Shown: one piece after another, positions 44,173 through 52,826 of the stretch
Numbering within the stretch: position 1 is the stretch's first letter
How the letters are laid out: each line of letters starts with the position of its first letter
Assembly: GCF_018998565.1 (NCBI RefSeq)
Contig: NZ_JAHNZO010000040.1
Location: forward strand, 1 to 59,693
Source: Paenibacillus oleatilyticus
GTDB taxonomy: Bacteria; Bacillota; Bacilli; Paenibacillales; NBRC-103111
DNA length: 59,693 nucleotides
Direction: 5' to 3'
Notes under the pieces: generated by a model
Databases searched by the model: none
Seen by the model: the letters and a program-made list of their open reading frames with translations, nothing else
What the model was told of the DNA's origin: nothing
Translations under genes and position numbers: made by a program

Positions 44173-45473
44173 TGTTTCGTACCATATCCAATATTATGAA
44201 AGTAGACGATCTGAGGAGACGGATCCTGTTCACCCTTCTGGTGCTGATCGTCTACAGAATTGGTGCTTTTATTCCGGTACCTAACATCAACACAGACATT
44301 CTCAAGCTTCAAGACCAAGCTAACGCAGGTGGTGTATTCGGCTTGCTGAATACATTCTCCGGCGGCGCGTTGTTCCAATTCTCCATCTTCGCGATGGGGA
44401 TTATGCCGTATATCACGGCATCCATCATCGTGCAGCTTCTTTCCATGGATGTCATTCCGACATTCACGCAATGGGCTAAAGAAGGAGAAGTCGGCAGAAA
44501 GAAGTTAAGCCAGATCACCCGTTACGGGACCATTGTGTTGGGGATCATTCAAGCCTTTGGTCTGGCGATCGGATTTAACCGTCTATATGCCGGTCTTGTG
44601 ATCAATCCGAACTTTACGACGTATGCGTTGATCGCGATCGTTCTTACGGCTGGGACTGCTTTTCTGATGTGGTTAGGGGAACAAATCACCGAAAATGGCA
44701 TTGGAAATGGTATTTCCATTATCATCTTCGCAGGGATTGTTGCGGCAATCCCGACTGGCATCGGACAAATATACCAAACGCAATTTGCAGATGCAGGCGG
44801 CGCGCTCTTCCTTAACATCTTGAAGGTCGTTATTATTGCCGTCGTGGTCATTGCCTTGATCGCCGGTGTGATTTTCGTCCAGCAGGGCGTTCGTAAAATT
44901 CCGGTGCAGTATGCAAAACGGGTGGTAGGACGCAAAATGTTCGGAGGACAGTCGACGCACATTCCGCTTAAAGTAAACGCGGCTGGCGTCATTCCGGTCA
45001 TCTTCGCGCTTTCGCTGTTAGTGTTTCCTCCGACGATTGCAAGCTTCTGGAGAGGTAACGCTGTGGCGGAATGGATTATCACCAACTTGAACTACACGCA
45101 TCCGCTCGGTATGGTGCTGTACGTTTTGTTGATCATCGGCTTTACGTATTTCTACACGTTTGTACAGATGAACCCTGTGCAAATGGCGGATCAGATGAAG
45201 AAAAATGGCGGATATATTCCAGGCATCCGTCCGGGCAAGACCACCTCGGTTTACTTGACGCGAGTCATGACCCGAATCACATTGTCCGGTGCGCTGTTCC
45301 TGTCTGCCATCTCGATTCTTCCAATGATTATCGGTTCTGTGGCTGGGCTGCCGAATTCGGTTACCATTGGCGGAACGTCTTTGCTGATCGTTATCGGTGT
45401 AGGACTTGAGACGATGAAGCAAATCGAAAGCCAACTGATCAAACGCCACTACAAAGGCTTCATTAATAAATAG
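44172..45473 (+). CDS. secY: Preprotein translocase subunit SecY
   Basis: This 433-aa channel protein has ten predicted transmembrane helices. Conserved segments include FSGGALFQFSIFAMGIMPYI and the cytoplasmic PIQYAKR-type loop (PVQYAKRVVGRKM). The ATG overlaps the rplO stop (TAATG), so translation is coupled. A stem-loop follows before adk. Confidence 0.97.
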   Translation: MFRTISNIMKVDDLRRRILFTLLVLIVYRIGAFIPVPNINTDILKLQDQANAGGVFGLLNTFSGGALFQFSIFAMGIMPYITASIIVQLLSMDVIPTFTQWAKEGEVGRKKLSQITRYGTIVLGIIQAFGLAIGFNRLYAGLVINPNFTTYALIAIVLTAGTAFLMWLGEQITENGIGNGISIIIFAGIVAAIPTGIGQIYQTQFADAGGALFLNILKVVIIAVVVIALIAGVIFVQQGVRKIPVQYAKRVVGRKMFGGQSTHIPLKVNAAGVIPVIFALSLLVFPPTIASFWRGNAVAEWIITNLNYTHPLGMVLYVLLIIGFTYFYTFVQMNPVQMADQMKKNGGYIPGIRPGKTTSVYLTRVMTRITLSGALFLSAISILPMIIGSVAGLPNSVTIGGTSLLIVIGVGLETMKQIESQLIKRHYKGFINK

Positions 45474-45475
45474 CA

Positions 45476-45516
45476 AATAGGTACTGATAGTGAGCTTTTA
45501 GCTATCGGCACCTATT
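45476..45516 (+). promoter_or_regulatory. Stem-loop between secY and adk
   Basis: AATAGGT (45476-45482) pairs with ACCTATT (45510-45516), and CTGATAG pairs with CTATCGG inside. No T run follows, so it is probably an RNA processing or stability hairpin and not a terminator. Confidence 0.6.
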
Positions 45517-45557
45517 GTGCTGTTAGTATCGATAGATGCCAGTGGGGAGGAAGTCTG

Positions 45558-46208
45558 ATGAACGTCATCTTTATGGGGCCCCCGGGTGCAGGAAAAGGTA
45601 CTCAGGCGGAACGAATCGTTGATGAGTTTCAAATTCCGCATATTTCTACGGGAGACGCCTTTCGGCTGGCGATGAAGCAGGAAACGCCGCTCGGGCTCGA
45701 AGCGAAGAAGTATGTGGATCAAGGTTTGCTCGTACCGGATGAAATTACGATCGGGATCGTTCGCGAACGCCTTCAGCAGCCGGACTGCAGCAAAGGCTTT
45801 TTGCTGGACGGTTTTCCAAGAACCATTTCCCAAGCCGAAGCTTTGGATGAGATTGCGGCATCGTTGGGTAAAACCATCGAGCACGTGATCAATCTGAAAG
45901 TGGATCGGGATTTGCTGCTTGCCCGTTTGACAGGTCGCCGGATCTGTAAATCCTGCGGTGCTACGTATCATGTCTTGTTTAACCCTCCTGCACGTGAGCA
46001 TGTTTGCGACAAATGTTCTGGTGAGTTGTATCAACGTTCGGATGACACCGAAGAAAAAGTAGGGACTCGTTTGGACGAGTATACTAATAAAACCGCTCCG
46101 CTTTTGGAGTATTATCGTAACAAGGGAATATTGCGTGAGGTTAACGGTGAGCAAGAGATTAATACGGTTACTGCACAAATCAGTTCACAATTGCGGGGGC
46201 TTGCGTAA
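45558..46208 (+). CDS. adk: Adenylate kinase
   Basis: This 216-aa enzyme interconverts ATP+AMP and 2 ADP. The P-loop GPPGAGKGTQAE lies at the N-terminus. The LID domain is the zinc-binding type, with CKSC and CDKC pairs, typical of Gram-positives. GGGGAGG precedes the ATG. It overlaps the map start (TAATG). Confidence 0.97.
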   Translation: MNVIFMGPPGAGKGTQAERIVDEFQIPHISTGDAFRLAMKQETPLGLEAKKYVDQGLLVPDEITIGIVRERLQQPDCSKGFLLDGFPRTISQAEALDEIAASLGKTIEHVINLKVDRDLLLARLTGRRICKSCGATYHVLFNPPAREHVCDKCSGELYQRSDDTEEKVGTRLDEYTNKTAPLLEYYRNKGILREVNGEQEINTVTAQISSQLRGLA

Positions 46209-46960
46209 TGATCATCTGTAAGTCAGCTGCTGAATTGGAATTGATGCGGGAGGCGGGACGGATTGTCGCCGAAACGCATCGGGTGCTGCGGCAAGCCATT
46301 CAGCCCGATATTACAACGAAACAGCTCGACCAGATCGCAGAAGATTTTATTCGCAGTCAGGGCGCAATTCCGTCTTTTAAAGGCTACAATGGTTTTCCTG
46401 GCAGTATTTGCGCTTCGGTCAACGACGAACTGGTTCACGGCATACCCAGTCAACGAAAGCTTAAAGACGGTGACATCATCAGTATCGACATCGGTGCAGA
46501 GTACAAAGGATATCATGGAGATTCCGCATGGACCTACGGTGTTGGCGAGATTTCCGATACGGCCCGCAAGCTGCTCGAAGTAACCGAAAGGTCGCTTTAT
46601 GCAGGACTTGCCGAAGCCAAGCCGGACGCCAGACTGTACACGATATCCCACGCCATTCAAAAAGTGATTGAAGATGAAGGTTTTTCGGTTGTTCGGGAAT
46701 ACGTGGGACATGGCATCGGAACGAAGCTCCACGAGGAGCCGCAGATTCCGAACTACGGTATTCCAGGGCGCGGTCCGCGGCTGAAGCCCGGTATGGTACT
46801 TGCAATCGAACCGATGGTCAACGTGGGCGAACGTTATGTGAAGACCCTCGCAGACAATTGGACGGTTGTGACGGTGGATGGCACACTGTGCGCGCATTTT
46901 GAGCATACCATAGCGATTACGCCGGACGGCTACGAGATTTTTACGCTGCCCGGTAAGTAA
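46208..46960 (+). CDS. map: Methionine aminopeptidase, type I
   Basis: This 250-aa dimetal enzyme removes N-terminal methionine. Metal ligands are visible in DIISIDIGAEYKGYHGDSAWTY (two Asp), EYVGHGIGT (His), AIEPM (Glu) and EHTIAI (Glu). The ATG overlaps the adk stop by 1 nt. Confidence 0.96.
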   Translation: MIICKSAAELELMREAGRIVAETHRVLRQAIQPDITTKQLDQIAEDFIRSQGAIPSFKGYNGFPGSICASVNDELVHGIPSQRKLKDGDIISIDIGAEYKGYHGDSAWTYGVGEISDTARKLLEVTERSLYAGLAEAKPDARLYTISHAIQKVIEDEGFSVVREYVGHGIGTKLHEEPQIPNYGIPGRGPRLKPGMVLAIEPMVNVGERYVKTLADNWTVVTVDGTLCAHFEHTIAITPDGYEIFTLPGK

Positions 46961-46966
46961 AGCACG

Positions 46967-47275
46967 ATGGCAACATCGAACATGCCCCAGATCGGACAAA
47001 TCGTAAGGGTGAATCGGGGACGGGAATCCGGATCGTACGCTGTCATAATCGGCGTCGTAGACCAACGGTACGTGTGGATTGCAGACGGCGGAAAACGGAA
47101 ATCAGACGCACCCAAAAAGAAAAACGTGATTCATCTTGAGCTTCTGCCGGCGATCAGCAGCGAAGTGGCTGATAGTATTATGACTACCGGTCGAGTCACC
47201 AACGGAAAGCTGCGGTTTGCATTGACGAAGTATGCGGACCATGAATCAGCGAAAGCGCAAGAGAAAGGAGAATGA
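46967..47275 (+). CDS. KOW-domain RNA-binding protein
   Basis: This 102-aa protein lies between map and infA, where Bacillales carry a small L14e/KOW-like protein. The KOW-type segment is GQIVRVNRGRESGSYAVIIGVVDQRYVWIADG, and a basic patch follows (GGKRKSDAPKKKN). It is probably ribosome- or RNA-associated; the function is unknown to me. Its stop (TGA 47273-47275) precedes the infA start by 2 nt. Confidence 0.8.
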   Translation: MATSNMPQIGQIVRVNRGRESGSYAVIIGVVDQRYVWIADGGKRKSDAPKKKNVIHLELLPAISSEVADSIMTTGRVTNGKLRFALTKYADHESAKAQEKGE

Positions 47276-47277
47276 CT

Positions 47278-47496
47278 GTGGCCAAAGAAGATGTGATTGA
47301 AGTTGAAGGTACAGTGATTGAACCTCTTCCGAATGCAATGTTTAAGGTTGAACTGGAGAACGGTCATAAGATACTTGCTCACGTATCCGGTAAAATCAGA
47401 ATGCACTTTATCCGGATCCTGCCCGGCGATAAAGTGACGGTCGAGCTCTCGCCCTATGATTTGACCAGAGGCCGTATAACCTATCGTTTTAAATAA
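47278..47496 (+). CDS. infA: Translation initiation factor IF-1
   Basis: This 72-aa OB-fold protein is nearly identical to B. subtilis IF-1 (AKEDVIEVEGTVIE...). I chose GTG 47278 since AAAGGAG (47264-47270) is 7 nt upstream; ATG 47272 is only 1 nt from that site and would add MT. Three repeat hairpins follow before rpmJ. Confidence 0.96.
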   Translation: MAKEDVIEVEGTVIEPLPNAMFKVELENGHKILAHVSGKIRMHFIRILPGDKVTVELSPYDLTRGRITYRFK

Positions 47497-47497
47497 A

Positions 47498-47602
47498 TGT
47501 ACGAAGTCAGTTTTCTCACGAAAACTCAGCTAACTCTTACGATGTAAGTTTTCTCTTGAAAACTAAGCAACGCTTACGAAGTAAGTTTTCTATACGAAAA
47601 CT
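47498..47602 (+). repeat. Three tandem hairpin repeat copies before rpmJ
   Basis: Copies at about 47498-47530, 47534-47566 and 47571-47602 each have a TACGAAG-like 5' part (GTACGAAG, CTTACGATG, CTTACGAAG) and AGTTTTC-N4/5-GAAAACT. The third is followed by the rpmJ site TAGGAGG. These are the most regular copies in the window and fill the infA-rpmJ gap. Confidence 0.85.
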
Positions 47603-47619
47603 CTTAGGAGGTTAACACC

Positions 47620-47733
47620 ATGAAGGTTAGACCGTCGGTCAAGCCGATTTGCGAAAAATGCAAAGTCATTCGCCGCAAAGGGAACGTTATGGTAATCTGC
47701 GAAAATCCGAAACACAAACAAAAACAAGGTTAA
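47620..47733 (+). CDS. rpmJ: 50S ribosomal protein L36
   Basis: This small gene encodes 37 aa beginning MKVRPSVKPICEKC. Zinc ligands are Cys11, Cys14, Cys27 and His32, so it is the zinc-binding form. TAGGAGG precedes the ATG. The rpsM gene follows with a 16-nt gap. Confidence 0.96.
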   Translation: MKVRPSVKPICEKCKVIRRKGNVMVICENPKHKQKQG

Positions 47734-47749
47734 GGAGGTGCTGTGTTAA

Positions 47750-48118
47750 ATGGCACGTATTGCTGGTGTAGACTTGCCTCGTGACAAACGAGTAGTAATC
47801 GCGCTGACCTACATTTTCGGGATCGGTAACACGACTGCTCAGAAAATCGTCGCTCAAACCGGTATCAATGCCGATACTCGCGTTCGCGATTTGACAGAAG
47901 ACGAAGTAAGCAAAATCCGCGACGTCATCGACAAAACGCTGAAAGTGGAAGGCGACCTGCGTCGTGAAATCGCACTGAACATTAAGCGCCTGATCGAGAT
48001 CGGCTGCTATCGTGGCGTTCGTCACCGCCGCGGCCTGCCTGTTCGCGGTCAACGTACTAAAACAAATGCTCGTACGCGCAAAGGTCCTCGTCGTACGGTA
48101 GCTAATAAGAAAAAATAG
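47750..48118 (+). CDS. rpsM: 30S ribosomal protein S13
   Basis: This 122-aa protein of the 30S head contacts P-site tRNA. It begins MARIAGVDLPRDKRVVIALTY and ends with the basic tail TKTNARTRKGPRRTVANKKK. AAGGAGGTG precedes the ATG. Confidence 0.97.
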   Translation: MARIAGVDLPRDKRVVIALTYIFGIGNTTAQKIVAQTGINADTRVRDLTEDEVSKIRDVIDKTLKVEGDLRREIALNIKRLIEIGCYRGVRHRRGLPVRGQRTKTNARTRKGPRRTVANKKK

Positions 48119-48138
48119 TAAAGGGGGGTAACCTTTAA

Positions 48139-48534
48139 ATGGCTAAACCTAAAAAAGTCGTTCGTACAAAACGTCGTGATCGGAAAAATATCGACTCCGG
48201 AGTGGCTCATATCCGCTCTACGTTCAACAACACTATCGTAACCATTACCGACCCGCACGGGAATGCAATCTCCTGGGCAAGCGCCGGTAACCTCGGGTTC
48301 AAAGGCTCGCGTAAAAGCACTCCGTTTGCTGCACAAATGGCTGCCGAATCTGCGGCAAAAGCTGCGATGGAGCATGGCATGAGAGCAGTTGAGGTTATGG
48401 TTAAGGGACCGGGTGCAGGTCGCGAAGCTGCGATTCGTTCGCTGCAAGCTGCAGGTTTGGAAGTTAACCTGATTAAAGACGTTACACCGATTCCTCATAA
48501 CGGTTGCCGTCCTCCGAAACGTCGTCGTGTCTAA
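48139..48534 (+). CDS. rpsK: 30S ribosomal protein S11
   Basis: This 131-aa platform protein contains GVAHIRSTFNNTIVTITDPHGN and the C-terminal DVTPIPHNGCRPPKRRRV. AAAGGGGGG precedes the ATG. The rpoA gene follows after 127 nt, where I see no clear promoter. Confidence 0.97.
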   Translation: MAKPKKVVRTKRRDRKNIDSGVAHIRSTFNNTIVTITDPHGNAISWASAGNLGFKGSRKSTPFAAQMAAESAAKAAMEHGMRAVEVMVKGPGAGREAAIRSLQAAGLEVNLIKDVTPIPHNGCRPPKRRRV

Positions 48535-48661
48535 TTAGGATCGCTAAGTCATGCGGTATATTTTTCCAAAAGTTGTGAATACTATTTGGATAGGCATACT
48601 GCGCGTTTATACGTCTTAAGTTATCCAAAAGGGAAACGACGTTTTGAAGGAGGGTGTAACC

Positions 48662-49606
48662 ATGATCGAAATCGAAAAGCCGAAAATAGAAACCGTATCA
48701 TTGAGCGAAGACGGCACCTACGGCAAGTTTGTTGTAGAGCCATTGGAACGAGGCTACGGGACGACTCTTGGGAACTCGCTTCGCAGAATTTTGCTTTCGT
48801 CTTTGCCGGGCGCCGCTGTGACGTCCGTGCAAATCGACGGCGTGCTGCATGAGTTCTCCACGGTTCCTGGCGTCATGGAAGATGTTACGGAGATTATCCT
48901 GAACCTGAAAGGACTGTCGCTCAAGATTCACTCCGACGAGGAGAAAGTGCTTGAGATCGATGCTGAAGGCGAAGGGGCTGTTGTGGCTGGCGATATTCGC
49001 GGCGATAGCGATGTGGAGATCTTAAATCCGGATTTGCACATTGCTACGCTGTCCTCCGATGCAAGGCTGCATATGAGAATTCATGCGAACCGCGGCCGGG
49101 GATACGTATCGGCAGATAAGAACAAAAAAGAGGATCAGCCGATCGGCGTGATTCCGATCGATTCGATCTACACTCCGATTACTCGTGTCAATTACAGCGT
49201 AGAAAATACTCGCGTCGGTCAAGTTACCAACTATGATAAGTTGACCCTTGAAGTTTGGACGGATGGAAGCATCCGCCCGGAAGAAGCCGTAAGCTTGGGC
49301 GCCAAAATTTTGACGGAGCATCTGATGCTGTTCGTCGGTCTGACCGACGAAGCCAAGGACGCCGAGATTATGGTGGAGAAAGAAGAGGACAAGAAGGAAA
49401 AAGTTCTGGAGATGACTATCGAAGAACTCGACCTCTCGGTTCGTTCCTATAACTGCCTGAAGCGCGCCGGCATCAATACGGTGCAGGAATTGATTACGAA
49501 AACGGAAGAAGACATGATGAAGGTCCGCAACTTGGGTCGCAAATCTCTGGAGGAAGTTCAAGAGAAGCTCGAAGAGCTTGGTCTTGGCCTGAGAATGGAA
49601 GATTAA
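48662..49606 (+). CDS. rpoA: DNA-directed RNA polymerase subunit alpha
   Basis: This 314-aa subunit has the N-terminal dimer domain (GNSLRRILLSSLPGAAVTSV) and the C-terminal DNA- and activator-binding domain (LSVRSYNCLKRAGINTVQELI). I chose ATG 48662 with GAAGGAGGG 7 nt upstream, which gives the same length as in B. subtilis. The reading from 48644 covers the ribosome site. Confidence 0.97.
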   Translation: MIEIEKPKIETVSLSEDGTYGKFVVEPLERGYGTTLGNSLRRILLSSLPGAAVTSVQIDGVLHEFSTVPGVMEDVTEIILNLKGLSLKIHSDEEKVLEIDAEGEGAVVAGDIRGDSDVEILNPDLHIATLSSDARLHMRIHANRGRGYVSADKNKKEDQPIGVIPIDSIYTPITRVNYSVENTRVGQVTNYDKLTLEVWTDGSIRPEEAVSLGAKILTEHLMLFVGLTDEAKDAEIMVEKEEDKKEKVLEMTIEELDLSVRSYNCLKRAGINTVQELITKTEEDMMKVRNLGRKSLEEVQEKLEELGLGLRMED

Positions 49607-49655
49607 GTCTTAAGTCGCGCACCTCTGACCAATCAAGCAGAAGGAGGTTGCTCAC

Positions 49656-50021
49656 ATGGCATACCAAAAGTTGGGTCGTGACTCCAGCGCGCGTAAAGCT
49701 TTGTTTCGCGATCTGGTAACCGACTTGTTCATACATGAGCGCATTCAAACGACGGAAGCGAAAGCCAAAGAACTTCGTTCCATCGCAGAAAAATTGATCA
49801 CCTTGGCAAAACGTGGTGACTTGCATGCACGTCGGCAAGTAGCTTCCTTCGTTCGTCGCGAAGCGGCAAACGAAAACCAAGATGCGATTCAAAAGCTTTT
49901 CTCCGATCTGGCTCCTCGCTACGCTGAGCGTCAAGGCGGCTATACCCGCATTTTGAAGCTCGGACCTCGTCGCGGCGATGCTGCTCCAATGGTTTATTTG
50001 GAGCTTGTAGACCGGGCTTAA
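49656..50021 (+). CDS. rplQ: 50S ribosomal protein L17
   Basis: This 121-aa protein begins MAYQKLGRDSSARKALFRDL and contains IQTTEAKAKELRSIAEKLIT. It is the last gene of the alpha operon. A terminator follows; truA comes next, without the ECF transporter genes. Confidence 0.97.
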   Translation: MAYQKLGRDSSARKALFRDLVTDLFIHERIQTTEAKAKELRSIAEKLITLAKRGDLHARRQVASFVRREAANENQDAIQKLFSDLAPRYAERQGGYTRILKLGPRRGDAAPMVYLELVDRA

Positions 50022-50036
50022 GAGAAAAAGGATGGG

Positions 50037-50081
50037 AAAGGGTGGACGGGATCTTACGATTCTGATGAAACCCTTTTTTTT
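50037..50081 (+). terminator. rplQ terminator
   Basis: AAAGGGT (50037-50043) pairs with ACCCTTT (50070-50076), followed by further T. The loop is long (26 nt), so strength is uncertain. Confidence 0.55.
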
Positions 50082-50122
50082 GTAGGATCGAAAATTCGTT
50101 TTCCCAAGCACGGAGGACTGCC

Positions 50123-50899
50123 GTGAGAAACATCTGCATGACGGTATCCTATAATGGGGCGAGCTACCATGGCTTTCAGACGCAGCCTCAGAAGATTACG
50201 ATTCAGCAGCAGCTGGAGCAAGCTTTGTATCAGCTCACCCTTGAGGAGATCAAAGTAACGGCTTCGGGGCGGACTGATGCGGGGGTTCATGCGCGGGGAC
50301 AGGTCTTTAATTTTCAAACCGGTTCTCAAATCCCGATTGAACGCTGGTGTATGGCGATGAACTCGCGATTGCCGGATGATATTGTGGTATGGGATGCTAT
50401 GGTGGTGCCGGATGATTTTCATGCCCGAAGGTCTGCTAAGCGCAAGACATACCGATATACGATGCGATGCGGGAAATATCCGGACCTGTTTAAGCAGCAC
50501 ACGGAGTTTCACCATCCGACTCCCCTTGATATAACAGCCATGCAGGACGCGCTGAGCTGCTTTGTCGGTGAGCACGACTTCACTTCGTTCTGTTCGAGCC
50601 GATCGTCGGCTGAAAGCCATGTTCGAACGATCTACGAAGCTCGTTTGGAGTGCGAGCCGGCGGAGCCTCACTTGCAATCGTACGCTATCCACATTTATTT
50701 GACCGGCAGTGGTTTTTTATATAATATGGTGCGGATCATTGTAGGGACCTTGATTGAGGTTGGCGAAGGGAAGCGGAGTCCGTCTAGTATTCGAGACGTA
50801 TTGACGGCGAAAGACAGGGCCTTGGCAGGGCCGACGGCAATGGCGCACGGGCTTATGTTGTGGGAAGTTTTTTACGAAAAAGATGCGCCAAATGCTTGA
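50123..50899 (+). CDS. truA: tRNA pseudouridine(38-40) synthase
   Basis: This 258-aa enzyme modifies the anticodon stem-loop. The catalytic aspartate is Asp52 in SGRTDAGVHARGQ; GSGFLYNMVRIIVGTLIEVGEGK is the conserved C-terminal motif. The start is GTG 50123 with CGGAGGA upstream. It directly follows rplQ. Confidence 0.95.
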   Translation: MRNICMTVSYNGASYHGFQTQPQKITIQQQLEQALYQLTLEEIKVTASGRTDAGVHARGQVFNFQTGSQIPIERWCMAMNSRLPDDIVVWDAMVVPDDFHARRSAKRKTYRYTMRCGKYPDLFKQHTEFHHPTPLDITAMQDALSCFVGEHDFTSFCSSRSSAESHVRTIYEARLECEPAEPHLQSYAIHIYLTGSGFLYNMVRIIVGTLIEVGEGKRSPSSIRDVLTAKDRALAGPTAMAHGLMLWEVFYEKDAPNA

Positions 50900-50924
50900 T
50901 TACTACATGCCGATGTAGTAAAAT
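50896..50924 (+). promoter_or_regulatory. Putative rplM promoter with palindromic spacer
   Basis: TTGATT (50896-50901), 17-nt spacer, TAAAAT (50919-50924). TTACTACAT (50900-50908) and ATGTAGTAA (50913-50921) make a perfect 9-bp palindrome around GCCG that fills the spacer. This could be an operator for a dimeric repressor, or a stability hairpin at the end of the truA mRNA. Confidence 0.5.
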
Positions 50925-51045
50925 AACAGATGGTGTTTCTTATGACTGGCTACCCCACGGCCCCGGGTCAATGAAACGGCCAACCAAGTTGTTTTAACCT
51001 ATAACCATGACTATGAATGACCTGTGATGAAGATAGATTTAGGAG
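50925..51045 (+). promoter_or_regulatory. Probable L13 ribosomal protein leader
   Basis: The leader contains CTTATGACTGGCTACC, CCACGGCCCCGGG and ACGGCCAACCAAG before rplM, resembling the L13 leader class of Bacillales. GGCC/GGCC and TTGGTT-like pairings can be drawn. The exact fold was not computed. Confidence 0.55.
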
Positions 51046-51055
51046 GAACATTAAC

Positions 51056-51493
51056 ATGCGTACCACATATATGGCGAAGCCTAATGAAGTTGAACGCAAA
51101 TGGTACATCATCGATGCTACCGGCAAGACGCTCGGTCGTCTGGCCAGCGAAGCGGCAAGCATTCTGCGCGGCAAACATAAGCCTCAATTTACTCCGCATG
51201 TAGACACTGGCGATTTCGTCGTTGTCATCAATGCTGAGAAAATCGTTTTGACAGGTAAAAAACTGCAAAACAAAATGTACTATCGTCACTCCCTGCATCC
51301 GGGCGGTCTGAAAGTGACTTCGGCTCAAGATATGCTGAACAACAAGCCTGAGCGTATGTTGGAACTGGCGATTCACGGTATGCTTCCGAAAAACCGTTTG
51401 GGCAATCGCCTGAAAACGAAGCTGAAAGTGTATGCAGGTTCGGAACATCCGCATCAAGCACAACAACCTGAAGTTTGGGAACTTCGCGGTTAA
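51056..51493 (+). CDS. rplM: 50S ribosomal protein L13
   Basis: This 145-aa protein begins MRTTYMAKPNEVERKWYIIDA and contains LGRLASEAASILRGKHKP. I chose ATG 51056 with TAGGAGG upstream, equal to the B. subtilis start; the longer reading from 51017 runs through the leader. Confidence 0.97.
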   Translation: MRTTYMAKPNEVERKWYIIDATGKTLGRLASEAASILRGKHKPQFTPHVDTGDFVVVINAEKIVLTGKKLQNKMYYRHSLHPGGLKVTSAQDMLNNKPERMLELAIHGMLPKNRLGNRLKTKLKVYAGSEHPHQAQQPEVWELRG

Positions 51494-51511
51494 TAAAGGG
51501 AGGACTGTCTT

Positions 51512-51904
51512 GTGGCACAAGTACAATATTATGGCACCGGTCGTCGTAAGCATTCGGTAGCGCGTGTACGTTTGGTACCGGGCGAAGGCCGTATCATTAT
51601 TAATAAACGCGAGCTGGACGAATATTTTGGTCTGGAAACGCTGAAATTGATCGTAAAACAACCGCTGAACCTGACTGAAACATTGTCCAAGTACGATGTA
51701 TTGGTTTTGGCTCATGGCGGCGGGATCTCCGGACAAGCCGGCGCGATCCGTCACGGGATTTCCCGCGCTCTGCTGAAAGCAGATCCGGAATTCCGCGGAG
51801 CCCTGAAAAAAGCGGGCTTCTTGACTCGTGACCCACGGATGAAAGAGCGTAAAAAGTACGGCTTGAAAGCTGCTCGTCGCGCTCCTCAATTCTCCAAACG
51901 TTAA
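51512..51904 (+). CDS. rpsI: 30S ribosomal protein S9
   Basis: This 130-aa protein touches P-site tRNA with its C-terminal SKR tail (AAPQFSKR-like end). It begins MAQVQYYGTGRRKHSVARV. The start is GTG 51512 with GGGAGGA upstream. A strong terminator follows. Confidence 0.97.
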   Translation: MAQVQYYGTGRRKHSVARVRLVPGEGRIIINKRELDEYFGLETLKLIVKQPLNLTETLSKYDVLVLAHGGGISGQAGAIRHGISRALLKADPEFRGALKKAGFLTRDPRMKERKKYGLKAARRAPQFSKR

Positions 51905-51917
51905 TATTGACTCAACG

Positions 51918-51951
51918 AACCTTTCCGATTCACGTCGGAAAGGTTTTTTTA
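51918..51951 (+). terminator. rpsI terminator
   Basis: AACCTTTCCGA (51918-51928) and TCGGAAAGGTT (51935-51945) form a perfect 11-bp stem with a 6-nt loop, followed by seven T. It marks the end of the ribosomal cluster. Confidence 0.93.
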
Positions 51952-52011
51952 TTTTCACCGAATAAGCCAAAGAGCAATAAAATAAGGCAGGAGCCTAGAC
52001 AAAATTTTAAA

Positions 52012-52039
52012 TTGACAAAAAGGGTCCATCGTTTATAAT
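52012..52039 (+). promoter_or_regulatory. Promoter of cysH-sat
   Basis: TTGACA (52012-52017), 16-nt spacer, TATAAT (52034-52039), both perfect hexamers. The 64-nt AT-rich leader shows no riboswitch I can recognise. Confidence 0.8.
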
Positions 52040-52103
52040 AAAACTAAATAAAATAAAACACATAACTATACTCGGAATTAAACTGACGGAGGTGCGTAAA
52101 ATC

Positions 52104-52796
52104 ATGAATTTATTTGAAAAAGAGGAGTTAATCCGCCAAGCAGCAGAGGATTTTGAGGCTCAAAGCCCGGAGGCACTTTTATCCTGGGCGGTAGAAAGAT
52201 TCCCCAATATCACTTTAGCCTGTAGTTTTGGAGCTGAGGACGTCGTATTGGTCGATATGCTCCAGAAGGTCAGCCCCAAAACCGATATTTTTTACCTCGA
52301 TACGAATGTGCATTTTCAGGAAACCTACGAAACCCGCGACCGTCTGCAGCAGCACTACGGAGTCGAATTCGTCCAAGTGCTCCCGAAGCTTACGTTGGAG
52401 GAGCAGGCGCAGCAATTTGGCGAAGAACTGTGGAAGAGTGCTCCGAACCAATGCTGTAACATCCGCAAAGTCGATCCGTTAACGGATATCCTCAAAAACT
52501 ACGATGCCTGGATTACTGGAATTCGCCGCGACCAGGCGCCGACACGTGCCAATTCCAAGAAGGTTGAGTATGACGTCAAGTTCGGTCTTGTCAAATTTAA
52601 TCCGCTCGCTAGCTGGACATCTGAAGACGTATGGAATTATATTCGAAGCAACAACATTATTTACAATCCGCTTCATGATCGGAACTATCCAAGTATCGGC
52701 TGCGAGCACTGTACTCGTCCGGTAGCGGTGGGCGAGGACCCGAGAGCGGGCCGTTGGGCCGGCTTCGAGAAGACGGAATGCGGACTTCATAAATAA
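52104..52796 (+). CDS. cysH: Adenylyl-sulfate/phosphoadenylyl-sulfate reductase
   Basis: This 230-aa enzyme reduces APS or PAPS to sulfite. CC (117-118) and C200/C203 are the four iron-sulfur cluster cysteines of the assimilatory APS-reductase type, and Cys226 in ECGLH is the catalytic residue. The start ATG 52104 has GGAGGT 10 nt upstream; GTG 52092 falls within that site. With sat next and no APS kinase gene nearby, direct APS reduction is likely, but that is inference. Confidence 0.92.
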   Translation: MNLFEKEELIRQAAEDFEAQSPEALLSWAVERFPNITLACSFGAEDVVLVDMLQKVSPKTDIFYLDTNVHFQETYETRDRLQQHYGVEFVQVLPKLTLEEQAQQFGEELWKSAPNQCCNIRKVDPLTDILKNYDAWITGIRRDQAPTRANSKKVEYDVKFGLVKFNPLASWTSEDVWNYIRSNNIIYNPLHDRNYPSIGCEHCTRPVAVGEDPRAGRWAGFEKTECGLHK

Positions 52797-52826
52797 ACAG
52801 AGAGGGCAATAGGAGGAGCATAGTGT

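Noticed and set aside
47498..47602. CRISPR array before rpmJ
   Set aside because: The three units are tandem imperfect repeats separated by only a few bases. There are no unique spacers of 30-40 nt and no cas genes nearby.
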